Of a stretch of 64,000 nt of DNA, positions 42,555 to 53,400 are shown piece after piece. How positions within the stretch are numbered: position 1 is the first letter of the stretch; every line of letters starts with the position of its first letter. The position numbers and the translations under genes are program-made. Under the pieces are notes generated by a model that ran no database searches, was not told the origin of the DNA, and saw only the letters and a list, made by a program, of their open reading frames with translations. This stretch comes from Amoebidium appalachense. Its lineage: Eukaryota > Ichthyosporea. Location: the NCBI GenBank assembly GCA_963693365.1, contig CAVNZM010000001.1:868001-932000 (forward strand), written 5' to 3'.

Positions 42555-44445
42555 CACACACAAACATGTGCATTGGTGTCTTTTTGATTTATTACCTGCA
42601 GGTGGTGCTGGGTCGGCCGATCCAGTGTTCATTTAATGTACGAATGTATTCCTGAATGTCCAAACACGGTGATCATTAGCATTATAAAATACCCAGCAGG
42701 TGTTCGTACCTATTACATGAGTACACTAGGACACGTGAACACTCTGATCTAGACACAGGGTAATACCATTGAATACACTCGTATAGTTGATGGCAATTTC
42801 GAAGGGTTGAACCCCCCTCCCCCCCCCCCCCCCCCCCCCCCAGTGCAACTAAGGACTTCCCGTACATAGTGCACCGTTCCCCCCACCAGCATACACGACC
42901 ACAACCCTTCCACGGCTTAGGGGGGCTTGCACCCACTGTTTAGGCATGCAGCGAAATATCGCGCAAACAATTTTACACCGCAAAGACCCCCCCCCGTTCA
43001 TCCCCCCCAGTGCATCTGTGGTCTTCCCGTGCATGGTATACGTGTTGCATGCTGGTGGGGGGCATGGTGCACTACACGTATACCATGCACGGGAAAGCAA
43101 CAGATGCACTGGGGGGGATGGACGGGGGGGGGGTCTTTGCGGTGTAAAATTGTTTGCGCGATAATTCGCTGCATGCCAAAACAGTGGGTGCAAGCCCCCC
43201 TAAGCCGTAGGAAGGTTGTGATCGTGCATGCTGGTGGGGGGCATAGTGCACTACACATATACCATGCACGGGAAGTCCACAGTTGCACTGGGGGGGGTGG
43301 ACGGGGGGGGTCTTTGCGGTGTAAAATTGTTTGCGCGACATGTCGCTGCTTGCCAAAACAGTGGGTGCAAGCCCCCCTAAGCCGTAGGAAGGTTGTGGTC
43401 GTGCATGCTGGTGGGGGGCATGGTGCACTACACGTATACCATGCACGGAAAAGCAACAGATGCACTGGGGGGGATGGACGGGGGGGGGTCTTTGCGGTGT
43501 AAAATTGTTTGCGCGATAATTCGCTGCATGCCAAAACAGTGGGTGCAAGCCCCCCTAAGCCGTAGGAAGGTTGTGATCGTGCATGCTGGTGGGGGGCATG
43601 GTGCACTACACATATACCATGCACGGGAAGTCCACAGTTGCACTGGGGGGGGTGGACGGGGGGGGGGTCTTTGCGGTGTAAAATTGTTTGCGCGACATGT
43701 CGCTGCTTGCCAAAACAGTGGGTGCAAGCCCCCCTAAGCCGTAGGAAGGTTGTGGTCGTGCATGCTGGTGGGGGGCATGGTGCACTACACGTATACCATG
43801 CACGGGAAAGCAACAGATGCACTGGGGGGGATGGACGGGGGGGGGTCTTTGCAGTGTAAAATTGTTTGCGCGATAATTTGCTGCATGCCAAAACAGTGGG
43901 TGTAAGCCCCCCTAAGCCGTAGGAAGGTTGTGGTCGTGCATGCTGGTGGGGGGCATGGTGCACTACACGTATACCATGCACGGGAAAGCAACAGATGCAC
44001 TGGGGGGGATGGACGGGGGGGGGTCTTTGTGGTGTAAAATTGTTTACGCGACATGTCGCTGCATGCCAAAACAGTGGGTGTAAGCCCCCCTAAGCCGTGG
44101 GGGAACGGTGCACTACATGTGTACCATGCACGGGAAGACCTTAGTTGCACTGGGGGGGGTGGGGGGGGGGGGGGGGGGGGGGGGGGGAGGGGGGTTCAAC
44201 CCTTCGAAATTGCCATCAACTATACGAGTGTATTCAATGGTATTACCCTATGCCTAGATCAGAGTGTTCAAGTGTCCTAGTGTACTAATGTAATAGGTAC
44301 GAACACCTATTTGGTATTTTATAATGCTAATGAGCACTATATTTGGACATTCAGGAATACATTCGTACATTTTGTGAACACTTTTTCGCCCGACCCGAGC
44401 ACCACAGTGAGTGCTACGGGGGGGTTGGTTGGGGAGGGGAGGGGG

Positions 44446-44480
<35 letters not shown>

Positions 44481-44636
44481 AACGTACAACTCGTACTGCT
44501 TGGTAAGCTGATCCAGGGACTCGTGTAGTGCACCATGCCCCCCACCAGCATGCATCATTAAAGCCTTTCCACGAGCCTTTCCACCAGCATGCACGACCAC
44601 AGCCACAGCCTTCCCCGGTATGATGCCTTTTCTGAT

Positions 44637-44669
<33 letters not shown>

Positions 44670-44900
44670 TTCCCCCACAAACAAACAAACACCTAGGGGG
44701 GCCACGCGATTCCCGTGCCACTACTGCTGGGTCAAATGGAATCGTATATGCAAGACTGGGAAAGAGACTGCTCCTTTACGCACAGAGGCACAACACAACA
44801 AGATCTATGCCAAGGCCGATAAATTACGGGCTGATAAGAAGAGTGGGAAAGTTACTCAATTGTTAAAAAACTCGTCCATGCATGACACGGAGGTACCCTT

Positions 44901-44939
<39 letters not shown>

Positions 44940-45067
44940 ATAGCTAACGCTTGACACCGGAGAGTACCATAGAATACACTAGTAGTAGGGAATGTCAGTG
45001 TTTCGAATGATCGTGGTAGATAAGTTTATGTCTCGGTGTAGGCCAACAGAATCCAACCATGCAAACC

Positions 45068-45099
<32 letters not shown>

Positions 45100-45421
45100 T
45101 TCCTACCAGAACCTCATGAGCAGGGTTCCCGGCTTCATGTACCTGAAGGGGGTCATACCTGAGCGAATGCACCAGGCGGAGAGTGGTGTGTTCATGCGCA
45201 TTCTCGAGTGCTACGTCAAACTAGTGGAGCTGACGTGCCAGCGGGTATATGCCGACAACCCTCGGCAGGCCAAGATGGAGGAGACAAAGCTGCTTCAGGA
45301 GCTTGACCGTCGCTGGAAAGCATTGCCGCCCTTTCCGTACCTTCGGAAAATGGCGCAAGGAGTTACCAACCTAGCCTTTCTGAAGGCGAACGAATACAGG
45401 GATATGATGAAGGAAAGTCTC

Positions 45422-45470
<49 letters not shown>

Positions 45471-45823
45471 ACCAGTCTCCCCCAGGAAAAACACACACCC
45501 ATACAAAGGTTACCAGCTGAGTGTAGTACTTGCACTCCTAGACCCCTAGCACTAGCACACCATGGCTGCTTGACAATGCAAGTTATAAAGATAATCTATT
45601 AACTCGATCCCATCGTCAACATTACAGACGGTAATATTTGTCTTCAAGGATCTCCTGCCGTGTGATGTGACCAATAAGAAGGTGGAGCTGACAGTGGTCG
45701 CATATCTGGATTGGTACGCCCAGCTCTGCGCTGAGAGTTTCACCGACGAGTCCCTGGATCAGCTTACCAAGCAGTACGAGTTGTACGTCTCTCTCTCTCT
45801 CTCTCTCTCTCTCCCCCCTCCCT

Positions 45824-45854
<31 letters not shown>

Positions 45855-46624
45855 CCCCCTCCCCTCCCAACCGTGTGTGTGTGTGTGTGAAGGAGGGAGG
45901 GAGGGACGGAGGGAGGGAGGGACGGGGGGAGGGAGGGAGGGATGGTTGGGAGGGAGGGAGGGAGGGGGGAGGGAGGGACGGAGGGAGGGACGGAGGGAGG
46001 GAGGGAGGGATGGTTGGGAGGGAGGGAGGGAGGGGGGGGAGGGGGGAGGGAGGGTGGGAGGGAGGGAGAAAAGAGAGAGAGACAGTGTGTGTGTGTGCAT
46101 ATCTGTATGTGTGTGTGTGTGTGTGTGTTTGCGTGTGTGTGTGTGTGTGCATATGTGAGTGTGCATGTGCATGTGTGTGTGTCTGTGTGTGCATATGTGC
46201 ATGTGTGTGTGTGTGCCTGTGTGTGTGTGTGTATGCGTGTCTGTGTCTGATGTGTGGATGTCTGTGTATGTTGTGTGTGTGTGCATGTCTGTGTGTGTGT
46301 ATGTGCTCAGTTGAAAGGGCAGGGGGGGAGAGGGGGGATGCACCGTGTGTGTGCATGTGTGCACGTGTGTGTGTGTGTGCTCTGTGGAGAGGGAAGGGGG
46401 AGGGGGGAAATGCACCGTGTGTGTGCATGTATGTGTGTGTGTGTGTGTGTGTGTGTCTGTGTGTATGTGTGTGTGTGTGTGTTGTGTGTTTGTGTGTGTG
46501 TGCATGTCTGTGTGCGTCGTGTGTGGTGTGTGTGTGTGTGTGCATGTCTGTGCATGTGTGCATGTGCTCGGTGGAGAGGGAAGGGGAAGGGGGGGATTCG
46601 TGTCCGTGCATGTGTGCATGTGTG

Positions 46625-46659
<35 letters not shown>

Positions 46660-46842
46660 ATGTATGTGTGTGTGTATGTGCTCGGTTGAGAGGGAAGGGG
46701 GGGGGGGGGATGCACCATGTGTGTGCATGTGTGCACGTGTGTGTGTGTGTGTGCTCTGTGGAGAGGGAATGGGAGGGGGAGGAAATGCACCGTGTGTGTG
46801 CATATGTGTGTGTGTCTCTCTGTATGTGTGTGTGTGTGTGTT

Positions 46843-46899
<57 letters not shown>

Positions 46900-46989
46900 C
46901 GTGTGTGTGAGTGCATGTTTCTGCATTGTGTGCGAGCATGTGGATGCCTTGGGAAGAGCAAGATTGGACGGTATCGAATGCTGTGTGTG

Positions 46990-47025
<36 letters not shown>

Positions 47026-47238
47026 CAATGATAAGCCGGCCATGTGTTTATCATGGCGCACCGGTAAATGCATGTGGCGATTATGTGTAAATATATAAAC
47101 GGAAATACATTATAAAAAAGGACTCACTCAACGAGATGAAGGAGCGTTACAGAACGTACGTGTCTGCCGCCCCCCCCCCCCCCCCAACCCCCGCCCCCCC
47201 CCCCCAACCCCCCCTGTCTTCCCTCCTTCCCCACTACG

Positions 47239-47272
<34 letters not shown>

Positions 47273-49295
47273 CACGTCCCCCCTTGTAGCATAGTATATG
47301 TACATGTGTTGCTTACACATTATTGGTTTTTTCAATAACTACCCACAGAACAGCTTCTAGCACGAGAAATTTACCACACAGTTTATGGGGGGGATGGGGA
47401 ATGTGCCCCTGGAGTACGAGGGTCACACGAAAAAAACACACGGTTGTAGCTCGAATAGAACCCCCCTTGTAGCATAGTATATGTACATGCGTTGCTTACA
47501 CATTATTGGTTTTTTCAATAACTACCCACAGAACAGCTTCTAGCACGAGAAAGTTACCACACAGTTTATGGGGGGGATGGGGAATGTGCCCCTGGAGTGC
47601 GAGGGTCACACGAAAAAAACACAACGTTGCACCCACTGTTTTGGCATGCAGCGAATTATCGCGCAAACAATTTTACACCGCAAAGACCCCCCCCGTCCAT
47701 CCCCCCCAGTGCATCTGTTGCTTTCCCGTGCATGGTATACGTGTAGTGCACCATGCCCCCCACCAGCATGCACGACCACAACCTTCCTACGGCTTAGGGG
47801 GGCTTGCACCCACTGTTTTGGCATGCAGCGAATTATCGCGCAAACAATTTTACACCGCAAAGACCCCCCCCGTCCATCCCCCCCAGTGCATCTGTTGCTT
47901 TCCCGTGCATGGTATACGTGTAGTGCACCATTCCCCCCACCAGCATGCACGACCACAACCTTCCTACGGCTTAGGGGGCTTGCACCCACTGTTTTGGCAT
48001 GCAGCGAATTATCGCGCAAACAATTTTACACCGCAAAGACCCCCCCGTCCATCCCCCCCAGTGCATCTGTTGCTTTCCCGTGCATGGTATACGTGTAGTG
48101 CACCATGCCCCCCACCAGCATGCACGACCACAACCTTCCTACGGCTTAGGGGGGCTTACACCCACTGTTTTGGCATGCAGCGAATTATCGCGCAAACAAT
48201 TTTACACCGCAAAGACCCCCCCCCCCCGTCCCCCCCCCCCCCCCCATTGCATCTGTTGCTTTCCCGTGCATGGCACACGTGTAATGCACCATGCCCCCCA
48301 CCAGCATGCAGTGAGTGAGCATGCAGTGACTATTAGTGCAAATCAATCTGCATACAGGTTCTGTGACCGCATGGAAAAGACCTTCAAGGGCTGCAACCCA
48401 TCAGAGATGAACTTCATAAAGTTCCACGTCGGCAAGCACTACTCCTTGGCCACAAAGGAGTTTGGGGCATTCGAGTCAGCTGAGGGTGGAGAGCGCCACC
48501 ACAAGCTGTCGAAGGTGGCATACAAGTCCACTAACAAGAACACCATCACCTTTGAAAGCCAGGTAAATCAGCCCCCCCCCCCCCCCCCCCCCCCCTCCCT
48601 CCCCCACCTCATCTGCCTGCTACCCTATGGATCACACCCTTCGTTTCTCACGTATTCACTAACTCTCCCCCTTCCTCTCTCCCCTCCCCCCCCCTCCCCC
48701 CCCCCCCCCCCACAACCCCCCCCCCCACCCCTTCCCCCAACACTCACCCTCCCCCCTTGCCCCCTCAACACACACACACCTTCGTACACACACAACAGAT
48801 GGTGGAGAACATCAGAAGATACGAGGCTATGGCATTCCTCTCCAGCCTGGCTGACAGTAACCTCTTGGACAGAGGTGAGGTGGAGGACCCTAGTGGTGTT
48901 GTGGAGGACCCACTGGCTGTTGCAGCACAAGAAGAGGCCATTGCAGAGAAGCTTGGGGAGGATTTCATCCTGATCGGTGCAGTCCCCCCTTACCCAGTTA
49001 ACCATAAAGAATATCCCCCCCCCCCCCCCAACACACACACACAGAGACATGTGCATCGGTGGTCTTTTTTGATTTATTACCTCCACGTGGTGCTGGGTCG
49101 GACGACCAACTGTCCAATCGATGTACGAATGTATTCGTGGGTGTTCCAATTGGGTGTTAACGTATCATCCTCGTTTACCAACAAGGTGTTCGTACCCATT
49201 ACATTAGTATCCTAGGACACGTGAACACTCTGATCTAGGCACAGGGTAATACCATTGAATACACTCGTATAGTTGATGGCAATTTCGAAGGGTTG

Positions 49296-49328
<33 letters not shown>

Positions 49329-49964
49329 ACCCCCCCAGTGCAACTAAGGACTTCCCGTGCATAGTGCACCGTTCCCCCCACCAGCATACACGACCACAAC
49401 CTTTCCACGGCCTAGGGGGGCTTGCACAAACTGTTTAAGCATGCAGCAACATATCGCGCAAACAATTTTACACCGCAAAGACCCCCCCCCCCCCCCCCCC
49501 CCCCCCCCTTCCATCCCCAGCAAACGGAAAACATAACAAACCGACATAACCACTCACACACACTATACCTTTTTCTACCTTTTTCTGATAGGTAAGGAAC
49601 CAAAGCCGGTCTTCCTACGCCAACTTGACCAGACCTATCCTGGATGGAACGGGAACTACCATGCGTCCGTCAAGAAGCATCCTCAACTGAAGCAACTTCC
49701 GGCCCGCCTACAGTGGGCTTTAACCCCACCAGAGCAGCGGCCTGGCGGGGCACGGCTGCGTCGGGACCAGATGCCCAACCCTGACGAGAATCAGGTGTGT
49801 TATTTTTCAGGGCACCTCTCCCTCTCTCCACCTCTCCTCCCCCACCCACTCTGCCTTTCCTTCATCCCTATCCTCACCCTGCTCCCCCTCCCCCATCCTC
49901 CCTCCCCCCCTCCTCCCCCCCCACCCCCCTTTTTCCTTGTGTTACATGTTCTCATCACCCCCCC

Positions 49965-50001
<37 letters not shown>

Positions 50002-50451
50002 ACGCACACACACACAAAACCCTTCCAACAACCTTTTGCCCAGATACACGTCTACCGGTCCATCCACATCAGAGAGGAGGGAAGCAAGTTATACTTCCGG
50101 GTGGTGGCATCGGACTCATTCTATGGGAGCCCTCGCTACGACAGCATTCAGGTGGATGCTGTTGACGACCAAGGCAACAAGGACGAGTGGTATGCGCGGG
50201 TCTTGTGTTTGTTTAAATGCATGCACGAGGGAGAACGTAGGTGCTTTGCATTCGTTCAGTGGTATGAGAAGAAAGGGATGTGTTGTCGGTGTGGGTGTGA
50301 AAAGCTGGTTCTTGTAGACCATTACGAATGCATAGAGGTGGAATCGATTCTAGGGCTCGTGCACGTGGTTCCTAGGTTTGGAAAGGGCCCCAATGATTTC
50401 TATGTAAACAGGTTTATCTACCTGGGGACTGTGACTGAGCGCCAGAGCTGA
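40255..50451 (+). CDS. Plavaka-like transposase B (12 exons)
   Basis: Exons: 40255-40719, 40927-41079, 41493-41714, 42032-42180, 42267-42515, 44697-44892, 45110-45416, 45628-45782, 48358-48562, 48799-48976, 49592-49794 and 50044-50451, about 960 residues. The N-terminal C2H2-like finger is [22 protein letters not shown]. The core has [15 protein letters not shown] with [38 protein letters not shown] and [44 protein letters not shown] and [17 protein letters not shown] follow. The end is [15 protein letters not shown]...FYVNRF. This is the block order of Plavaka transposases, cut-and-paste nuclear enzymes. All junctions keep frame except exon 7 to 8, where GT-AG borders leave a one-base mismatch. 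Acidic residue E stands before MHQ where D is usual. Introns 5 and 8 are over 2 kb of satellite DNA. Either a working gene or a recent corpse. Confidence 0.85.
41080..41492 (+). repeat. Intron 2: poly-C, (CA)n and a recurring intronic repeat
   Basis: The donor GTATGCAAA is followed at once by a C tract, then A-rich and CA arrays. 41210-41370 is a diverged member of the repeat seen in introns 5, 6 and 10 (compare ACCGTTGAATACAATCGTATAGTT with ACCATTGAATACACTCGTATAGTT). A second C tract precedes the acceptor CACCCGCAG. Confidence 0.7.
42516..44696. repeat. Intron 5: 178-bp satellite (satellite B) inside a long inverted repeat
   Basis: The anchor GCATGCTGG recurs at 43047, 43226, 43403, 43581, 43760 and 43938, spaced 177-179 bp. 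Two variants alternate: one with GGGAAAGCAACAGATGCAC, the other with GGGAAGTCCACAGTTGCAC. The array is bracketed by a long inverted repeat. 42640-42985 reads on the plus strand and its complement lies at about 44052-44372, sharing TGTACGAATGTATTCCTGAA and GATGGCAATTTCGAAGGGTT. Four satellite B units lie inverted in intron 8. Confidence 0.9.
45783..48357. repeat. Intron 8: compound microsatellite plus inverted satellites A and B
   Basis: The order is: (CT)n and poly-C right after the donor, then a block of about 1.15 kb collinear with the 12-13 kb microsatellite (45890-47030), then poly-C. Two inverted units of satellite A (47278-47628) follow. Four inverted units of satellite B (47629-48310) are fused directly to them at AACGTTG|CACCCACTG. 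The intron ends CATACAG. Confidence 0.88.
48977..49591. repeat. Intron 10: same insert family as intron 5
   Basis: After a C tract, 49040-49290 parallels 42560-42810 of intron 5: ACATGTGCAT, TTTGATTTATTACCT, GGTGGTGCTGGGTCGG, TGTACGAATGTATTC and ACCATTGAATACACTCGTAT. A poly-C run and part of a satellite B unit (49330-49500) follow. Both introns therefore carry the same repeat in the same orientation. Confidence 0.8.
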
Positions 50452-50782
50452 GTATGTAATTGGTCGTGCACGTGTAATCATCAATCTCCTTGGCTTGCAT
50501 TATTTGATGTGTGTGTGTGTGTGTGTGATATTGATAGGACCCGATAAAGAAGTGTGTGTGTTCGTGTGTTGTTCAACTGACTGTTCAGTAACTATACGTG
50601 AATAGTCATAACCTAAGAGGACGATGAGTATTACATTGTGCCGCCTGTTTGTTTGAATGTTCGTACCCATAGAATGAAGGAAACCGAAACTGTGTACCGT
50701 AAAGTTTGTAACAGCATGAATGCCCCTTTACGATCTCAAAATAAATCGAAGGACTGTATAACCCGTGTGTGCGTGTGTGCGC

Positions 50783-50824
<42 letters not shown>

Positions 50825-51670
50825 ATATGTCCGTGTGTGCATCAGCCACACAGCGCACGCACAAACGCGTGCATGCATGCACGCACGCACACACACACAC
50901 ACACACACACGCACGCACACACACACACATACACGCACACACACACAGACACACATACACGCACACACACGCACACACACACACACGCACACACACATAC
51001 ACAAAACACATACACACACGTGCGCGCAGGCACACACGCACGCACGCGCACACACACACGCATATACAGACACACGTCACAGAACTCCAAACAAGCACGT
51101 AGGCACTCAACAGTGTATTCACGAATACATGATGTGTTCACAAGGCGACGATGTTCAGGGATATTCGTCCAATCAAAAGTCTCCAAATATTTCCCACAAT
51201 CACAACGACCGAGGATGTTTTTGCCCTATATAAAGCCAGTATTCCCACCACTACTAATTGTGCGCAGGTATACCTGCGCACATATTAGCACTCCACATGA
51301 CGTAGTATTAAAAACCCGTGGATATATATTTTTTTTTCGTGCTCACTACTATATTATAGCCTTGCTAATTAATCAATATTTGAGCTCTTTGCTGTTTATT
51401 TCATATTTTACATTTCGCCGCGAGCTGCAAACAGAGTTGGCTTTTATATTTATTGAAGGGTATCGATACCTGCGTATTTCAAATAATACCGTCAAACATT
51501 TATAATAAAATTTGTTGATGTCTATACAGTGTTTCAAATAAACCTTCTTAAAACATTCAATCTATATTTTAGCTTTTTAGCACATCCCCCCCTTTTTTTA
51601 GTTATCTACGCAGTGGTTTTTGTCGCTCTCCCTTGCCTGGGTGCTTTAAAAAGCTATATATATATCGGCG
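50452..51670. other. Spacer downstream of the transposase with alternating purine-pyrimidine DNA
   Basis: 50765-51075 is a (GTGC)n stretch that turns into (CACG/CA)n, strictly alternating purine-pyrimidine over about 300 bp. The rest is AT-rich and I recognise no gene. Confidence 0.6.
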
Positions 51671-51672
51671 GT

Positions 51673-52171
51673 GTCCGTTTGTGTTCATGGCACGTTCAAC
51701 GTGTATTCAGCGTGAGCACTCGTTTGCACTGATGGATATTCAGTTGCACCAAGCTCCTCCCCTGCCGGCGGCGGCGAACGCGGCGGAGCTGCGTTCGAAT
51801 CGTGCTCAATCCTGTACAAAAACGTTCTAATCGACTGTTCGCAGAATGAAAAATAAAAAAATGGCACGAAAACTGGCCAAAATGGTGTTACAAATTTACT
51901 GGAATGCAACAGTATATACAAAAACGTACAAAAACGTTCGGGTTGGGCACTTTGTTGCATTTTTGAGCATTCAGCGAATGTACATCCGGGAAACTGGGTA
52001 CTGGTCATAACGATCTGTGCCAGAGCCGCTGTCCATTGGTGGATCTCACTCAGGATCATGGTGGCATATCCGCGGTGTACATGTGGGGTTTAATTTCGCT
52101 CTTCTCTTTCTTTTCTCGTTTGTTGTAACCAGCACAGCGTTACAAGGCGGTCGCAGTAGACGCAATAAAGC

Positions 52172-52232
<61 letters not shown>

Positions 52233-53190
52233 CGTACTACTCCCACCGTCACGCGAACCTGCCTCGCTCAGCCTTGCTCGATGCACGTATCCGTGTGTGT
52301 TCATGGAATGTTCAATCGGAACATTTGTGGATAGCCATTGGCACCCAGCTCCTCCCCTGCCGGCGCGGCGGAGCTGCGTTCGAATCGTGCTCAATCCTGT
52401 ACAAAAACGTTCTAATCGACTGTTCGCCGAATGAAAAATAAAAAATTGGCACGAAAACTGGCCAAAATGGTGTTACAAATTTACTGGAATGCAACAGTAT
52501 GTACAAAAACGTACAAAAACGTTCGGGTTGGGCACTTTTTTGCATTTTTGAGCATTCAGCGAATGTACATCCGGGAAACTGGGTACTGGTCATGACGATC
52601 TGTGCCAGAGCCGCTGGCCATTGGTGGATCTCACTCAGGATCATGGTGGCATATCCGCGGTGTACATGTGGGGTATAATTTCGCTCTTCTCTTTCTTTTC
52701 TCGTTTGTTGTAACCAGCACAGCGTTACAAGGCGGTCGCAGTAGACGCAATAAAGCTACTTTATATATATATATATATATATATTACGTACTACTCCCAC
52801 CGTCACGCGAACCTGCCTTGCTCAGCCTCACTCGATGCGCGTATCCGTGTGTGTTCATGGAATGTTCAATCAGAACATTTGTGGATAGCCATTGGCACCC
52901 AGCTCCTCCCCTGCCGGCGCGGCGGAGCTGCGTTCGAATCGTGCTCAATCCTGTACAAAAACGTTCTAATCGACTGTTCGCCGAATGAAAAATAAAAAAT
53001 TGGCACGAAAACTGGCCAAAACGGTGTTACAAATTTACTGGAATGCAACAGTATATACAAAAACGTACAAAAACGTTCGGGTTGGGCACGTTTTTGCATT
53101 TTTGAGCATTCAGCGAATGTACATCCGGGAAACTGGGTACTGGTCATGACGATCTGTGCCAAAGCCGCTGGCCATTGGTGGATCTCATTC
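51673..53190 (+). repeat. Three tandem repeats of about 555-585 bp upstream of the Cys/His-rich gene
   Basis: The anchor GGCGGAGCTGCGTTCGAATC occurs near 51782, 52367 and 52921. Copies differ mainly in the length of an internal (AT)n run (about 60 bp in the first, 22 bp in the second). Each contains AGCACAGCGTTACAAGGCGG, which also occurs once more, slightly diverged, in the gene's own upstream region near 53276. The repeated minus-strand open frames of about 100-125 codons are not supported as genes. Confidence 0.85.
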
Positions 53191-53275
53191 AGGAATGCGG
53201 CGAGCGCAGCAAGGCCGTTTCAATGGGCGTACATCCAACCTTTTTTCGTTTCGGTCCGGTCTGTTCTTTGCAAAA

Positions 53276-53338
53276 AGCACAGCGTTACAGGGCGGTCAAA
53301 GTAGCTAGACACAGCCTTCACTTAGTAATTCTTATATA
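53276..53338 (+). promoter_or_regulatory. Probable promoter of the Cys/His-rich gene
   Basis: AGCACAGCGTTACAGGGCGG near 53276 matches the block conserved in the upstream tandem repeats. A TATATAAG element follows (about 53333) roughly 65 bp before the ATG at 53401. The positions fit a TATA promoter; inferred from sequence only. Confidence 0.45.
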
Positions 53339-53400
53339 AGCATACCCGAACCTTTCCCTGTCGTTCCCTTACGTTTCTCCGCCATAGTATAACCTTCAAC

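Noticed and set aside
42998-43981. 327-codon open frame on the minus strand
   Set aside because: A product of the 178-bp satellite. The frame repeats with the satellite and shows no independent coding signature.
45622-47098. Minus- and plus-strand open frames of 400-480 codons
   Set aside because: Microsatellite translations inside intron 8 of the transposase. Only 45628-45782 on the plus strand is a real exon.
42946-48310. Possible CRISPR-like array from regularly spaced repeats
   Set aside because: Units of 178-183 bp with no short repeat/unique spacer pattern, in eukaryotic intronic DNA. This is satellite DNA.
51685-53162. Three similar minus-strand frames of 98-124 codons
   Set aside because: Repeated only because the DNA is in tandem. 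They have no start context or known motif, and they oppose the real gene.
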